From: Posidonia oceanica
Lineage: Eukaryota > Streptophyta > Magnoliopsida > Alismatales > Posidoniaceae
Reading direction: 5' to 3'
NCBI GenBank assembly: GCA_037176725.1
Contig: JAZBRS010000076.1
Span: 120,547,001 to 120,611,000 of the forward strand
Length of the DNA stretch: 64,000 nucleotides
Made by a program: the position numbers and the translations under genes. The first letter of the stretch is position 1. The number at the start of each line of letters is the position of its first letter. Shown in pieces: positions 13,700 to 28,000 of the stretch. The notes below the pieces were generated by a model, which was not told where the DNA came from, did not search any database, and saw nothing but the letters and a program-made list of their open reading frames with translations.

Positions 13700-14950
13700 A
13701 TCATTCCTGGTGGTCCGGTCTTGTTAAGGCTTGCTCATACCATTCCAGACCTCTTCCGGGTCTTGATATGGCTTGCAAATATCATTCTGGGCGGTCCAAT
13801 CTTGATAAGGCATGCACGTATCAATCTAGACCTCTCCCATGGTCTTGATAGGGCTTGCACCTAACATTCCTGGCAGTCCGGTGTTGATAAGGCTTGCACT
13901 TATCATTCCTGACCTCTTCCAGGTCGTGGTAGGGCATGTAGCTATCATTCCTGTCGGTCGGGTCATGATAAGGCATGCACTTATCATTCCTGACCTCCTC
14001 CGCGTCTTGATTGGGCTTGCACCTATCATTCCGGGTGGTTCGATCTTGATAAGGCTTGCACTTATCATTCTTGACCTCTTCTGGGTTTTGATAGGGCTTG
14101 CACCTAACATTCCTAGCGGTCTGGTCTTGATAAGGCTTGCACTTATCATTCCTGACCTCATCCGGGTCTTATTCAGGCTTGCACCTAACATTCCAAGCAT
14201 TCCGATCACGATAAGGCTTGCACTAATCAATCCTGACCTCTCCCTGGGTCTTGATAGGGCTTGCGCCTATCATTCCTGGCGGTCCAGTCTTGATAAGGCA
14301 TGCACTTATCAATCCTGACCACTTTGGGTCTTGATAGGGCTTGCTCTATCATTCTTGGCCGTTTGGTCTTGATTAGGCTTGTACATATCACGCCCGACAT
14401 CATCCGTGTATTGATAGGGCTTGCGCCTATCATTCCTGGCGGTCCGGTCTTCATAAGGCTTGCACTAATCACTCCAGACCTCTTCCTAGTCTTGATAGAG
14501 CTTGCACCTATCAATCCTCACGGTCCGGTCTTGATAGGGCATGCATATATCATTCTTGGCGGTCCAATCTAGATAAGGCTTGCACTTATCATTGCTGACC
14601 TCTCCCTGTGTCATGATAGGGCTTGCCCCTATCATTTCTAGCGGTCCGGTCTTGATAAGGCTTGCACTTATCATTCCTAACCTCTTCCGGGTCCTGATAG
14701 GGCATGCGCCTACCAATCCTAGCGGTCCGGTCATGATAAGGTCTGCACTTATCATTCCTAACCACTTCCTGGTCTTGATAGGGCTTGCAGCTATCATTTC
14801 AGGTGGTTCGGTCAAGTTAAGGCTTGCACTTATCATTCCTGACCTCTTCTGGGTCTTGATAGGGCTTGCACCAATCATTCCTCGCGGTCCAGTCCAGATA
14901 AGGCTTGCACTAATCATTCCTGACGACATCTGGGTCATAATAGGACTTGC
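13700..14950 (+). repeat. Higher-order repeat block H3, copy 1
   Basis: Matches 21,322-22,572 (offset 7,621-7,622) and 29,069-30,319 (offset a further 7,747). Anchors are TTGTTAAGG at 13,721 and 21,343, CTTGCTCTAT at 14,340, 21,962 and 29,709, and GACGACATC at 14,922, 22,543 and 30,290. These three copies define a ~7.6-7.7 kb higher-order period of about 94-96 units. Confidence 0.88.
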
Positions 14951-17900
14951 ACCTGTCATTCAAGGCGGTCCGGTCTTGATAAGGCTTGCACTTATCATTC
15001 CTGACATCTCCCCTGGTCCTGATTGGGCTAGCATCTATCATTCCTGGCGGTCCAGTCTTCATAAGGGTTGCACTTATCATTCCAGACCTCTTCCGGGTCT
15101 TGATAGGGCTTGCGCCTATCATTCCTAGCACTCCGGACATGATAAGGCTTGCACTTATCATTCCAGACCTGTTCCGGGTCTTGATATGGCTTGCACCGAT
15201 CATTCCTGGTGGTTCAGTCATAATAAGGCTTGCACATATCATTCCGGAACACTTCCAGGTCATGAAAGGGCTTGCACCTATCCTTTCTAGCGGTCCAGTC
15301 AAGATAAAGCTTGCACTTATCATTCCTGACCACTTTCGGGTCTTGATAGGGCTGGCACCTATCATACCAGGCGGTCCGGTCTTGATTAGGCTTGCACTTA
15401 TCATTCTAGACCTCCTCTAGGTAATGAGAGGGCTTGCACCTATCATTCCGTGAGGTCCAGTCTTGATAAGGCTTGCACTAATCAACCCAGACCTCTTCCG
15501 GGTCTTGATAGGGCTTGCACCTATCCTTCCTGGTGGTCCGGTCTTGATAAGGGACGCACATATCATTCCTGACCACTTCTAGGTCTTGATAGGGCTTGCA
15601 CCTTTCTTTCCTGGTGGTCCGGTCTTGATAAGGCTTGCACTTATCATTCTTGACCTCTTACGGGTCATGATAGGTCTTGCACCTACCATTCCTGGCGGTC
15701 CGGTCATGATTAGGCTTGCACTAATCGTTCCTGACCTCTTCCGGGTCTTGATAGCGCTTGCACCTATCATTCCTGGCGGTCCGGTCTTGATAAGGCTTGC
15801 ACTTATCATTCCTGACCTCTCCCTGGGTCAAGATAGGGCTTGCACCTATCATTCCTGGCTGTCCGGTCTTGATCAGGCTTGCACTTATCATTCTCGACCT
15901 CTCCCAGGGTCATGATAGGGCTTGCACCTATCATTCCTGGCTGTCCGATCTTGATCAGGCTTGCACTTATCATTCCTGACCACTTCCAGGTCATGGTAGG
16001 GCTTGCGCCTAATATTCCTGGCGGTTCGGTCTTGATGAGGCTTGCACTTATCAGTCCCGACCTCTTCCGGGTCATGTTAGGCCTTGCACCAATCATTCCT
16101 AGCAGACCGGTCTTGATAAGGACTGCACTTATAATTCCTGACCTCTTCGGGTCTTGGTAGGGCTTACACCTATCAATCCTGGCGGTCTGGTCGTGATAAG
16201 GCTTGCACTTACCATCCCTAGCCTCTTCCAGGTCTTGATAGGGCATGCACCTATCATTCCTGGCAGTCCGGTCAAGATAAGACTTGCACTTATCATTCCT
16301 GATCTCTTCCCGGAATTGATAGGGCCAGCACCAACGATTCTAGGCGGTCCGGTCCAAATTAGGCTTGTACTAATCATTCCCGACCTCTTCCGGGTCTTGT
16401 TAGGGCTTCCGCCTACCATTCCTGGCGGTCTGATGTTGATAAGGCTTGCACTTATCATTCCAGACCTCATCCGGGTCTTGATCGGGCTTGCACCTATCAT
16501 TCCAGACGTTCCGGTCATGATAAGGCTTGCACTAGTCAATTCTGACCTCTCCCTGGGTCTTGATAGGGCTTGCGCCTAACATTCCAGGCGGTCCCGTCTT
16601 GAAAAGGCTTGCACTTAACAATCCTGACCACTTCGGGTCTTGATAGGGCTTGCACTATCATTCTTGGCGGTTTGGTCTTGATTAGGCTTCTACATATCAC
16701 GCCCAACATCATCCGTGTCTTGATATGGCTTGCACCTACCATTCCTGGCGGTCCGGTCTCGATTAGGCTTGCACTTATCATTCCTGACATCTTCCGGGTC
16801 TTGAAAGGGCTTGCTCCTACCATTCCTGGTGGTCCGGTCTTGATAAGGCTTGCTCATACCATTCCAGACCTCTTACGAGTCTAGAGATGGCTTGCAAATA
16901 TCATTCTAGGTGGTTCGGCCTTGATTAGGCTTGCACGTATCATTCCTGACCTCTCCCGTGGTCTAGATAGGGCTTGCACCTAACATTCCTAGCAGTTCGC
17001 ACATGGTAAGGCTTGCACTTATCATTCCTGATCTCTTCCAGGTCTTGATAAGGCTTGTAGCTATCATTCCTGGCGGTCCGGTCATGATAAGGCATGCACT
17101 TATCATTCCTAACCTCTTCCGGGTCTTGATAGGGCTTGTACCTATCATTCTAGGCGGTTCGGTCTTGACAAGGCTTGCACTAATCATTCTTGACCACTTC
17201 TGGGTTTTGATAGGGCTTGCGCCTAACATTCCTAGCTGTCCTGTCTTGATAAGGCTTGCACTTATCATTTCTGACCTCTTCCGGGTCTTCATGGCGCTTG
17301 CTCCTATCATTCCTGGCGGTCTGGTCATGATACGGCTTGCTCTTATCATTCCTGACCTCTCCAAGGGTCTTGATAGGGCTTGCACTAATCATTCCTGGCG
17401 GTCCGGTATTGATTAGGCCTGCACTTATCATTCCTGACCTCTTCCGGGTCATGATCGGGCTTGTGGCTATCATTCCTGGCGGTCCGGTCATGATAAGGCT
17501 TGCACTTATCATTCCAGACCTCTTCCAGGTCTTGATAAGGCTTGCACCGATCATTCCTGACCTCTCCCTGTGTCATGATAGGGCTTGCCCCTATCATTTC
17601 TAGCAGTCCGATCTTGTTAAGGCTTGCACTTATCATTCCTAACCTCTTCGGGGTCTTGATAGGGCGTGCGCCTATCAATCCTGGCGGTCCGATCATGATA
17701 AGGCTTGCACTTATCATTCCTGACCTCCTCCAGGTCTTGATAGGGCTTGCCGCTGTCATTCCTGGTGGTCCGGTCAAGTTTAGGCTTGCACTTATCATTC
17801 CTGACCTCCTCCAGGTCTTGATAGGGCTTGCCGCTGTCATTCCTGGTGGTCCGGTCAAGTTTAGGCTTGCACTTATCATTCCTGACCACCTCCGGGTCTT

Positions 17901-20900
17901 GAAAGGGCTTGCACCTATCAGTCCTCGCGGTCCGGTCCGGATGAGGCTTGCACTAATCATTCCTGACGACATCCGGGTCTTGATAGGACTTGCACCTATC
18001 ATTCCTGGCGGTCTGGCCTTGATAAGGCTTGCACTTATCATTCCTGACCTCTCCCTTGGTCTTGATAGGGCTTGCATCTATCATTCCTGGTGGTCCGGTC
18101 ATCATAAGGCTTGCACTTGTCATTCCTGACCTCTTCCGGGTCTTGATAAAGCTTGCGCCGGTCATTCCTAGCGGTCCGGACATGGTAAGGCTTGCACTTA
18201 TCATTCCAGACATCTTCCGGGTCTTGAAAGTGCTTGCACCTATGATTCAAGGCTGTCCGGTCTTGATACGGCTTGCACTTATCATTCCGGACCGCTTTCA
18301 GGTATTGGTAGGGCTAGCACCTATCATTCCAGATGGTCCGGTCATGATAAGGCTTGCACTTAGGATTCCTGAACTCTTCCTGGTCTTGATAGGGCTTGCA
18401 CCCATCATTCCTGGCGGTCCGGTCATCATAAGGCATGCACATTCCTTTCCTGACCTCCTCCGGGACCTGATAGGGCCTGCACCTATCATTCCTATCGGTC
18501 CGGTCTAGATAACGCTTGCACTTATCATTCCTGACCTCTTACGGGTCTTGATAGGGGTTGCACTTATCATACCTGGCGGTCCGGTCGTGATAAGGCATGC
18601 ACTTATCATTCTAGACCTCCTCCGGGTCATGAGGGGGCTTGCACCTATCATTCTGGGAGGTCCAGTCTTGATAAGGCATGCACTAATCAACCCAGACCAC
18701 CTCTGGGTCGTGATAGGGCTTGCACCTATCATTCCTGACGGTCCGGACTTGATAAGGGATGCACTTATCATTCCTGACCACTTCCGGGTCTTGATAGGGC
18801 TCGCACCTTTCATTCCTGGAGGTCCGGTCTTGATAAGGCTTGCAATAATCATTCCTGGCCTATTCCGGGTCTTGATAGGTCTTGCACCTATCATTCCTGG
18901 CGGTCCAGTCATGATTAGGCTTGCACTAATCGTTCCTGATCTCTTCCGGGTCTTGATAGCACTTGCACCTATCATTCCTGGCGGTCCGGTCTTGTTAAGG
19001 CTTGCACTTATCATTCCTGACCACTCCCTCGGTCATGATAGGGCTTGCACCTATTGTTCCTGGCGGTCCGGTCTTGATCAGGCTTGCACTTATCATTCCT
19101 GACCTCTCCCTGGGTCATGATAGGGCTTTCACCAATCATTCCTGGCTGTCTGGTCTTGATCAGGCTTGCACTTATCATTGCCGACCACTTCCAGGTCATG
19201 ATCGGGCTTGCGCCTAATATTCCTGGTGGTTCGGTCTTGATAAGGCTTGCACTTATTAGTCCAGACCTCTTCCGGGTCATGTTAGGCCTTGCACCAATCA
19301 TTCCTAGCGGACCGATCTTGATAAGGACTGCAGTTATCATTCCTGACCTCTTACGTGTCTTTGTAGGGCTTGCACCTATCAATCCTGGCGGTCTGGTCGT
19401 AATAAGGCTTGCACTTACCATCCCTAGCCTCTTCCAGGTCTTGATAGGGCATGCACCTATCATTCCTGGCAGTCCGGTCATGATAAGACTTGCACTTATC
19501 ATTCCTGATCTCTTCCCAGAATTGATAGGGCCAGCACCAACGATTCCAGGCGGTCCGGTCCAAATTAGGCTTGTACTAATCATTCCCGACCTCTTCCGGG
19601 TCTTATTAGGGCTTCCGCCTATCATTCCAGGCAGTCCGGTGTTGATATGGGTTGCACTTATCATTCCAGACCTCATCCGAGTCTTGATCGGGCTTGCACC
19701 TATCATTCCAGGCGTTCCGGTAATGATAAGGCTTGCATTAATCAATCCTGACCTCTCGCTGGGTCTTGATGGGGCTTGCGCCTATCATTCCTAGCGGTCC
19801 AGTCTTAATAAGGCTTGCACTTATCAATCTTGACCACTTCGGGTCTAGATAGGGCTTGCACATATCATTCTTGGCGGTCTGATCTGGATAAGGCTTGCAC
19901 TTATCATTCCTGACCTCTCCCTGTGTCGTGATAGGCCTTGCCCCTATCATTTCTAGCGGTCCAGTCTTGATAAGGCTTGCACTACTGATTCCTGAACTCT
20001 TCCAGGTCTTGTTAGGGATTGCACCCATCATTCCTGGCGGTTCGGTCTTCAGAAGGCAAGCACAGTTCATTCCTGACCTCCTCCGAGACTTGATAGGGCC
20101 TGCACCTAACATTCCTGGCGGTCCAGTCTTGATAAGGCTTGCCCTTATCATTCCTGACCTCTTCCAAGTCTTGATAGGGCTTGCGCCTATCAATCCTAGC
20201 GGTCCGGTCATGATAAGGCTTGCAATTATCATTCCTGACCTCTTCCGAGTCATGAAAGGGCTTGCGCTTATCATTCCTGGCTGTCCGGTCTTGATAAGGC
20301 TTGCACTTAACATTCCAGACCTCTTCCAGGTCGTGATAGGGCTTGCACCTATCTTTGCAGGCAGTCTGGTCTTGATAAGGCTTGCACTTATCATTCCTGA
20401 CCTCTTCTGAGTCTAGAATAGGCAAGCCCCTAACTTTCCTGGCGGTCTCGTCATGATAAGGCATGCATATATCATTCCTGACCTCCTCCGGGTCTTGATA
20501 GGGCTTGCGCCTAACTTTCCAGGAGGTCCAGTCATGATAAGGCTTGCACTTATCAATCCTGACCTCTTCCTGTTCTTGATAGGGCTTGCACAATCATTCC
20601 TGGCGGTCCAGTCGTGATAAGGCTTGCATGAATCATTCCTGACCTCTCTCTGCGTCTTGATAGTGCTTGCACATATCTTTCCTAGTGGTCCTGCTTTGAT
20701 TAGGCTTGCTCTTATCATTCATGACCTCTGACGGGTCTTGATAGGGCTTGCGCCAATCATTCCAGGCGATTCGGTCTTGATAAGGCTTGCACTTATCATT
20801 CCTGACATCTTCCGGGTCTTGATAGTGCTTGCACCTACGATTCCAGGCTGTCCGGTCATGATACGGCTTGCACTTATCGTTCCTGACCTCTTCGGGTATT

Positions 20901-21630
20901 GGTAGGGCTTGCACCTATCAATCCAGGTGGTCCGGTCTTGATAAGGCTTGCACTTATGATTCTTGAACTCCTCCGGGTCTTGATAGGGCTTGCACCCATC
21001 AATCCTGGCGGTCCGGTCTTGATAAGGCTTGCACTAATCATTCCTGACCTCTTCCTAGTCTTGATATGGCTTGCACCTAACATTCAACGTGGTCCGGGCT
21101 TGATACGGCTTGCCCTTATCATTCCTGACCTCTTCCGGGTCATGATAGGGCTTGCACATATCATTCTTGGTGGTCCGATCTGGATAAGGCTTGCACTTAT
21201 CAATCCAGACCTCATCCGGGTCTTGATCGGGCATGCGCCTATCATTGCTGGCGGTCCGGTCTTGATAAGGCTTGCACTTATCATTCCTGACCTCTTCCGT
21301 GTGTTGAAAGGGCTTGCACCTATCATTCCTGGTGGTCCGTTCTTGTTAAGGCTTGCTCATACCATTCCAGACCTCTTCCGTGTCTTGATATGGCTGGCAA
21401 ATATCATTCTTGGTGGTCCGGTCTTGAAAAGGCATGCACGTATCAATCCAGACCTCTCCCTTGGTCTTGATAGGGCTTGCACCGAACATTCCTGGCAGTC
21501 CGGTCTTGATAAGGCTTGCACATATCATTCCTGACCTCTTCCAGGTCATGATAGGGCTTGTAGCTGTCATTCCTGTCGGTCCGGTCATGATAAGGCATGC
21601 ACTTATCATTGCTGACCTCCTCCGCGTCTT
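14878..21630 (+). repeat. Higher-order repeat block H1, copy 2
   Basis: Second copy of the 1-6,670 block, with the same order of variant units and one additional unit at 17,710-17,880. Parts of it recur again further right: GACGACATC at 14,922, 22,543, 30,290 and 37,300, and the second H1 marker at 17,965, 26,317 and 33,126. This block is therefore one member of a longer tandem series with a 7-8 kb period. Confidence 0.9.
17710..17880 (+). repeat. Single-unit tandem duplication inside H1 copy 2
   Basis: Two adjacent units are almost identical, both carrying the rare variants GCTTGCCGCTGTCATTCC and GGTCAAGTTTAGGC. Copy 1 (about 2,840-2,910) has only one such unit. This accounts exactly for the offset change of about 81 bp between the H1 copies, and marks a recent single-unit expansion or contraction. 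Confidence 0.85.
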
Positions 21631-22572
21631 GATAGGGCTTGCACCAATCATTCAGGGCGGATCGGTCTTGGTAATGCTTGCATTTATCATTCTTGACCAC
21701 TTTTGGGTTTTGATAGGGCTTGCACCTAACATTCCTAGCGGTCTAGTCATGAGAAGGCTTGCACTTATCATTCCTGACCTCATCCGAGTCTTATTCAGGC
21801 TTGCACCTAACATTCCAAGCGTTCCGGTCACAATAAGGCTTGCACTAATCAATCCGGACCTCTCCCTGGGTCTTGATAGGGCTTGCGCCTATCATTCCTG
21901 GCGGTCCAGTCTTGATACGGCTTGCACTTATCAATCCTGACCACTTCGGGACTTGATAGGGCTTGCTCTATCATTCCTGGCAGTTTGGTCTTGATTAGGC
22001 TTGCACTAATCATTCCCGACATCATCCGAGTCTTGATAGGGCTTACGCCTATCATTCCTAGCGGTTCGGTCTTCATAAGGCATGCACTAATCATTCCAGA
22101 CCTCCTCCTAGTCTTGATAGGGCTTGCACCTATCAATCCTCGCGGTCCGGTCTTGATAGGGCTTGCATATATCATTGTTGGCGGTCCGATCATCATAAGG
22201 CTTGTACTTATCATTCCTGACCTCTCCCTATGTCATGATAGGGCTTGCCCTTATCATTTCTAGCGGTCCGGTCTTGATAAGGCTTGCACTTATCATTCCT
22301 AACCTCTTCCGGGTCCTGATAGGGCATGCGCCTATCAATCCTGGCGGTCTGGTCATGATAAGGCCTGCACTTATCATTCCTGACCTCTTCTGGGTCTTGA
22401 TAGTGCTTTCAGCTATCATTCCAGGTGGTTCGGTCAAGTTAAGGCTTGCACTTATGATTCCTTACCTCTTCTGGTCTTGATAGGGCTTGCACCTATCATT
22501 CCTCGCGGTCCGGTCCGGATACGGCTTGCACTAATCATTCCTGACGACATCCGGGTCATGATAGGACTTGCA
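21322..22572 (+). repeat. Higher-order repeat block H3, copy 2
   Basis: Second member of the 7.6-7.7 kb series, aligned through TTGTTAAGG (21,343), the shortened CTTGCTCTAT half-unit (21,962) and GACGACATC (22,543). Confidence 0.88.
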
Positions 22573-23579
22573 CCTGTCATTCTTGGCGGTCCGGTCTTGA
22601 TAAGGCATGGTCTTATCATTCTTGACATCTCCCACGGTCCGGATTGGCCTTGCATTTATCATTCCTGGCGGTCCAGTCTTCATAAGGGTTGCACTTATCA
22701 TTCCAGACCTCTTCTGGGTCTTGATAGGGCTTGCGCCGATTATTCCTAGTGGTCCGGACATGATAAGGCTTGCACTTATCATTCCTGACCTGTTCCGGGT
22801 CTTGATAGGGCTTGCACCTATCATTCCTGATGGTCCGGTCTTGATAAGGCTTGCACTTATCATTCCGGAACACTTTCGGGTCTTGATCGGGCTTGCACCT
22901 ATCCTTTCTAGCGGTCCGGTCTAGATAAGGCTTGCACTTATCATTCCTGACCACTTTCATGTTTTGATTGGGCTTGCACCTATCATACCTGGCGGTCCGG
23001 TCTTGATAAGGCTTGCACTTATCATTCTAGACCTCCTCTAGGTTATGAGAGGGCTTGCACCTATCATTCCGGGATGTCCGGTCTTGATAAGGCTTGCACT
23101 AATCAACCCAGACCCCTTTCGGGTCTTGATAGGGCTTGCACCTATCATTCCTGGTGGTCTGGTCTTGATAAGGGACACACTTATCATTCCTGAGCACTTC
23201 TAGGTCATGATAGGGCTTGCACCTTTCTTTCCTGGTAGTCCGGTCATGATAAGGCTTGCACTTATCATGCAGACCACTTCCAGTTCTTGATAGGGCTTGC
23301 ACCTTTCATTCCTGGTGGTCCGGTCTTGATAAGGCTTGCACTTATCTTTCCTGACCTCTTCCGGGTCACGATAGGTCTTGCACCTATCATTCCTGGCGGT
23401 CCGGTCGTGATTAGGCTTGCACTAATCGTTCTTGACCTCTTCCGGGTCTTGATAGCGCTTGCACCTATCATTCCTAGCGGTCCGGTCATGATAAGGCTTG
23501 CACTTATCATTCCTGACCTCTCCCTAGGTCGTGATAGGGCTCGCACCTATCATTCCTGGAGGTCCGGTCATGATCTGGC

Positions 23580-25012
23580 TTGCACTTATCATTCCCGACC
23601 TCTCCCTGGGTCATGATAGGGCTTGCACCTATGATTCCTGGCTGTCCGGTCTTGATCAGGCTTGCACTTATCATTCCTGACCACTTCCAGGTCATGATAG
23701 GGCTTGCGCCTAATATTCTTGGTGGTCCGGTCTTGATAAGGCTTGCACTAATCAGTCCAGACCTCTTCTGGGTCATGTTAGGCCTTGCACCAATCATTCC
23801 TAGCGGACCGGTCTTGATAAGGACTGCACTTATCATTCCTGACCTCTTCCGGGTCATGGTAGGGCTTGCACCTATCAATCCTGGCGGTCTCGTCGTGATA
23901 AGGCTTGAACTTACCATCCCTTGCCTCTTCCATATATCGATAGGGCATGCACCTATCATTCCTGGCAGTCCGGTCTCGATAAGACTTGCACTTATCATTC
24001 CTGATCTCTTCCAGGACTTGATTGGTCAAGCACCAGTGATTCCAGGCGGTCCGGTCCTAATTAGGTTTGTACTAATCATTCCTGACCACTTCTGGGTCTT
24101 CTTAGGGCTTCCGCCTATCATTCCTGGCGGTCCGGTGTTGATTAGGCTTGCACTAATCGTTCCTGACCTCTTCCGGGTCTTGATAGCGCTTGCACCTATC
24201 ATTCCTAGTGGTCCGGTCTTGATAAGGCTTGCACTTATCATTCCTGACCTCTCCCTGGGTCATGATAGGGCTTGCACCTATCATTCCTGGCGGTCCGATC
24301 TTGATCAGGCTTGCACTTATCATTCCTGACCTCTCGCTGGGTCATGATAAGGCTTGCACCGATCATTCCTGGCTGTCCAGTCTTGATCAGGCTTGCACTT
24401 ATCATTCCTGACCAGTTCCAGGTCATGGTAGGGCTTGCGCCTAATATTCCTGGCGGTTCGGTCTTGATAAGGCTTGCACTTATCAGTCCAGACCTCTTCT
24501 GGGTCATGTTAGGCCTTGCACCAATCATTCCAGGCGGACCGGTCTTGATAAGGACTGCACTTATCATTCCTGACCTCTTCCGGGTCTTGGTAGGGCTTGC
24601 ACCTATCAATCCTGGCGGTCTGGTCGTGATAAGGCCCGCACTTACCATCCCTAGCCTATTCCTGGTCATGATAGGGCTTGCTCCTATCAATCCTGGCAGT
24701 CCGGTCATGATAAGACTTGCACTTATCATTCCTGATCTCTTCCCAGACTTGATAAGGCCTGCACCAATGATACCAGGCGGTCCGGTCCTAATTAGGCTTG
24801 TACTCATCATTCCTGACCTCTTCCGGGTCTTGTTAGGGCTTTCGCTTATCATTCCTGGTGGTCCGGTGTTGATAAGGCATGCACTTAACATTCCAGACCT
24901 CATCCGGGTCTTGATCGGGCTTGCACCTATCATTCCAGGCGTTCCAGACATGATAAGGCTTGCACTAATCAGTCCTGACCTCTCTCTGGGTCTTGACAGG
25001 GCTTGTGCCTAA
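23580..25012 (+). repeat. Nine-unit local tandem duplication
   Basis: Two adjacent segments, about 23,580-24,310 and 24,311-25,012, carry the same series of variant units 731 bp (nine units) apart; GGTCATGTTA starts at 23,771 and 24,502. This duplication largely explains why the H1-type spacing grows from 7,621 bp (14,922 to 22,543) to 8,433 bp (16,649 to 25,082). Confidence 0.75.
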
Positions 25013-28000
25013 CATTCCTGGCGGTCCCATCTTGATAAGGCTTGCACTTATCAATCCGGACCACTTCGGGTCTTGATAGGGCTTGCTCTATCATTCTGGG
25101 CGGTTTGGTCTTGATTAGGCTTGTACATATCACTCCCGACATCATCCGAGTCTTGAAAGGGCTTGCGCCTATCATTACTGGCGGTCCGGTCTCGATTAGG
25201 CTTGCACTTATCATTCCTGACCTCTTCCGGGTCTTGAAAGGGCTTGCACGTATCATTCCTGGTGGTCTGGTCTTGATAGGACTTGCTCATACCATTCCAA
25301 ACCTCTTCTGGGTCTAGAGATGGCTTGCAAATATCATTCTTGGTGGTCCGGTCTTGATAAGGCTTGCACGTATCATTCCTGACCTCTCCATTGGTCTTGA
25401 TAGGGCTTGCACCTAACATTCCTAGCAGTCCGGACTTGGTAAGGCTTGCACTTATCTATCCTGACCTCTTTCAGGTCTTGATAAGGCTTGTAGCTTGCAT
25501 TCCTGGCGGTCCGGTCATGATAAGGCATGCACTTATCATTCCTAACCTCTTCCGGGTCTTGATAGGGCTTGTTCCTATCATTCTGGGCGGTTCGGTCTTG
25601 ACAAGGCTTGCACTAATCATTCTTGACCTCTTATGGGTTTTGATAGGGCTTGCGCCTAACATTCCTAGCGGTCCAGTCTTGATAAGGCTTCCACTTATCA
25701 TTTCTGACCTCTTCCGGGTCTTCATGGCGCTTGCTCCTATGATTCCAGGCAGTCTGGTCATGATACGGCTTGCTCTTATCGTTCCTGACCTCTCCAAGGG
25801 TCTTGATAGGGCTTGCACTTATCATTCCTGGCGGTCCGGTCTTGATTAGGCCTGCACTTATCATTCCTGACCTCTTCTGGGTCATGATCGGGCTTGCGCC
25901 CATCATTCCTGGCGGTCCGGTCTTGATAAGGCATGCACTTATCATTCCAAGCCTCTTCCAGGTCTTGATAAGGCTTGCACTGATCATTCCTGACCTCTCC
26001 CTGTGTCATGATAGGGCTTACCCCTATCATTTCTTGCGGTCCGGTCTTGTTAAGGCTTGCACTTATCATTCCAAACCTCTTCGGGGTCTTGATAAGGCAT
26101 GCGCCTAACAATCCTGGCGGTCCGGTCATGATAAGGCTTGCACTTATCATTCCTGACCTCCTCCGGGTCTTGATAGGGCTTGCCGCTATCATTCCTGGTG
26201 GTCCGGTCAAGTTAAGGCTTGCACTTATCGTTCCTGACCTCCTTCGGCTCTTGATAGGGCTTGCACCTAACATTCCTCGCGGTCCGGTCCGGATGAGGAT
26301 TGCACTAATCATTCCTGACGACATCCGGGTCTTGCGAGGACTTGCACCTATCATTCTTGGCGTTCTGGCCTTGATAAGGCTTGCACTTATCATTCCTGAC
26401 CTCTCCCTTGGTCTTGATAGGGCTTGCATCTATCATTCCTGGCATCTTCCGGGTCTTGAAAGTGCTTGCACCTATGATTCTAGGCTGTCCGGTCTTGATA
26501 CGGCTTGCACTTATCATTCCTGACCGCTTTCAGGTATTGGTAGGGCTAGCACCTATCATTCCAGATGGTCCGGTCATGATAAGGCTTGCACTAATGATTC
26601 CTGAACTCTTCCTGGTCTTGATAGGGCAGGCACCCATCATTCCTAGCGGTTCGTTCTTCATAAGGCAAGCACATTTCTTTCCTGACGTCCTCTGGGACCT
26701 GATAGGGCCTGCACCTATCATTCCTAACGATCTGGTCTAGATAACGCTTGCACTTATCATTCCTGACCTCTTCCGGGTCTTGATAGGGGTTGCACATATC
26801 ATACCTAGCGGTCCGGTCTTGATAAGGCTTGCACTTATCATTCTAGACCTCCTCCGGGTCATGAGAGGGCTTGCACCTATCATTCTCGGAGGTCCAGTCT
26901 TGATAAGGCATGCACTAATCAACCCAGACCTCTTCCGGGTCGTGATAGGGCTTGCACCTATCATTCCTGGCGGTCCGGACCTAATAAAGGATGCACTTAT
27001 CATTCCTGACCACTTCCGGGTCTTGATAGGGCTTGCACCTTTCATTCCTGGTGGTCCGGTCTTGATAAGGCTTGCACTAATCATTCCTGGCCTCCTCTAG
27101 GTCTTGATAGGTCTTGCACCTATCATTCCTGGCGGTCCGGACATGATTAGGCTTGCACTAATCATTCCTGACCTCTTCCGGGTCTTGATAGCGCTTGCAA
27201 TTTTCATTCCTGGTGGTCCGGTCTTGATAAGGCTTGCACTTATCATTCCTGACCTCTCCCTGGGTCATGATAGGGCTTGCACATAATGTTCCTGGCGGTC
27301 CGGTCTTGATTAGGCTTGCACTTATGATTCCTAACATCTTCCTGGTCTTGATTGGGCATGCGCCTATCAATCCTGGCGGTTCGGTCATGATAAGGCTTGC
27401 ACTTATCATTCCTGATCTCTTCTGGGTCTTGATAGGGCTTGCAGCTACCATTCCAGGTGTTCCGGTCACGTTAAGGCATGCACTTTTCATTCCTGACCTC
27501 TTCTAGGTCATGACTGGGCTTGCACCAATCATTCCACGCGGTACGGTCCGGATAAGGCCTACACTAATCATTCCTGACGACATCCAGGTGTTGATAGGAC
27601 TTGCACCTATCATTCTTGGTGGTCCGGTCTCGATAAGGCTTGCACTTATCATTCCTGACATCTCCCTTGGTCATGATAGGGCTTGCATCGATCATTCATG
27701 GCGGTTCGGTCTTCATAAGGCTTGCACTTATCATTCCTGACCTCTTCTGGGTCTGGATAGGGCTTGCGGCTATCATTCCTAGCGGTCTGGACATCATAAG
27801 GCTTGCACTTATCATTCCTGACCTGATCCGAGTCTTGATAGGGCTTGCACCTATCATTCCTGGTGGTCCGGTCTTGAGAAGGCTTGCAGTTATCATTCTG
27901 GAACTCTTCCGCGTCTTGATAGGGCTTGCACCAATCATTTCTTGCGGTCTGGTCTAGATAAGGCTTGCACTTATCATTCCTGACCACTTTCGAGTCTTGA

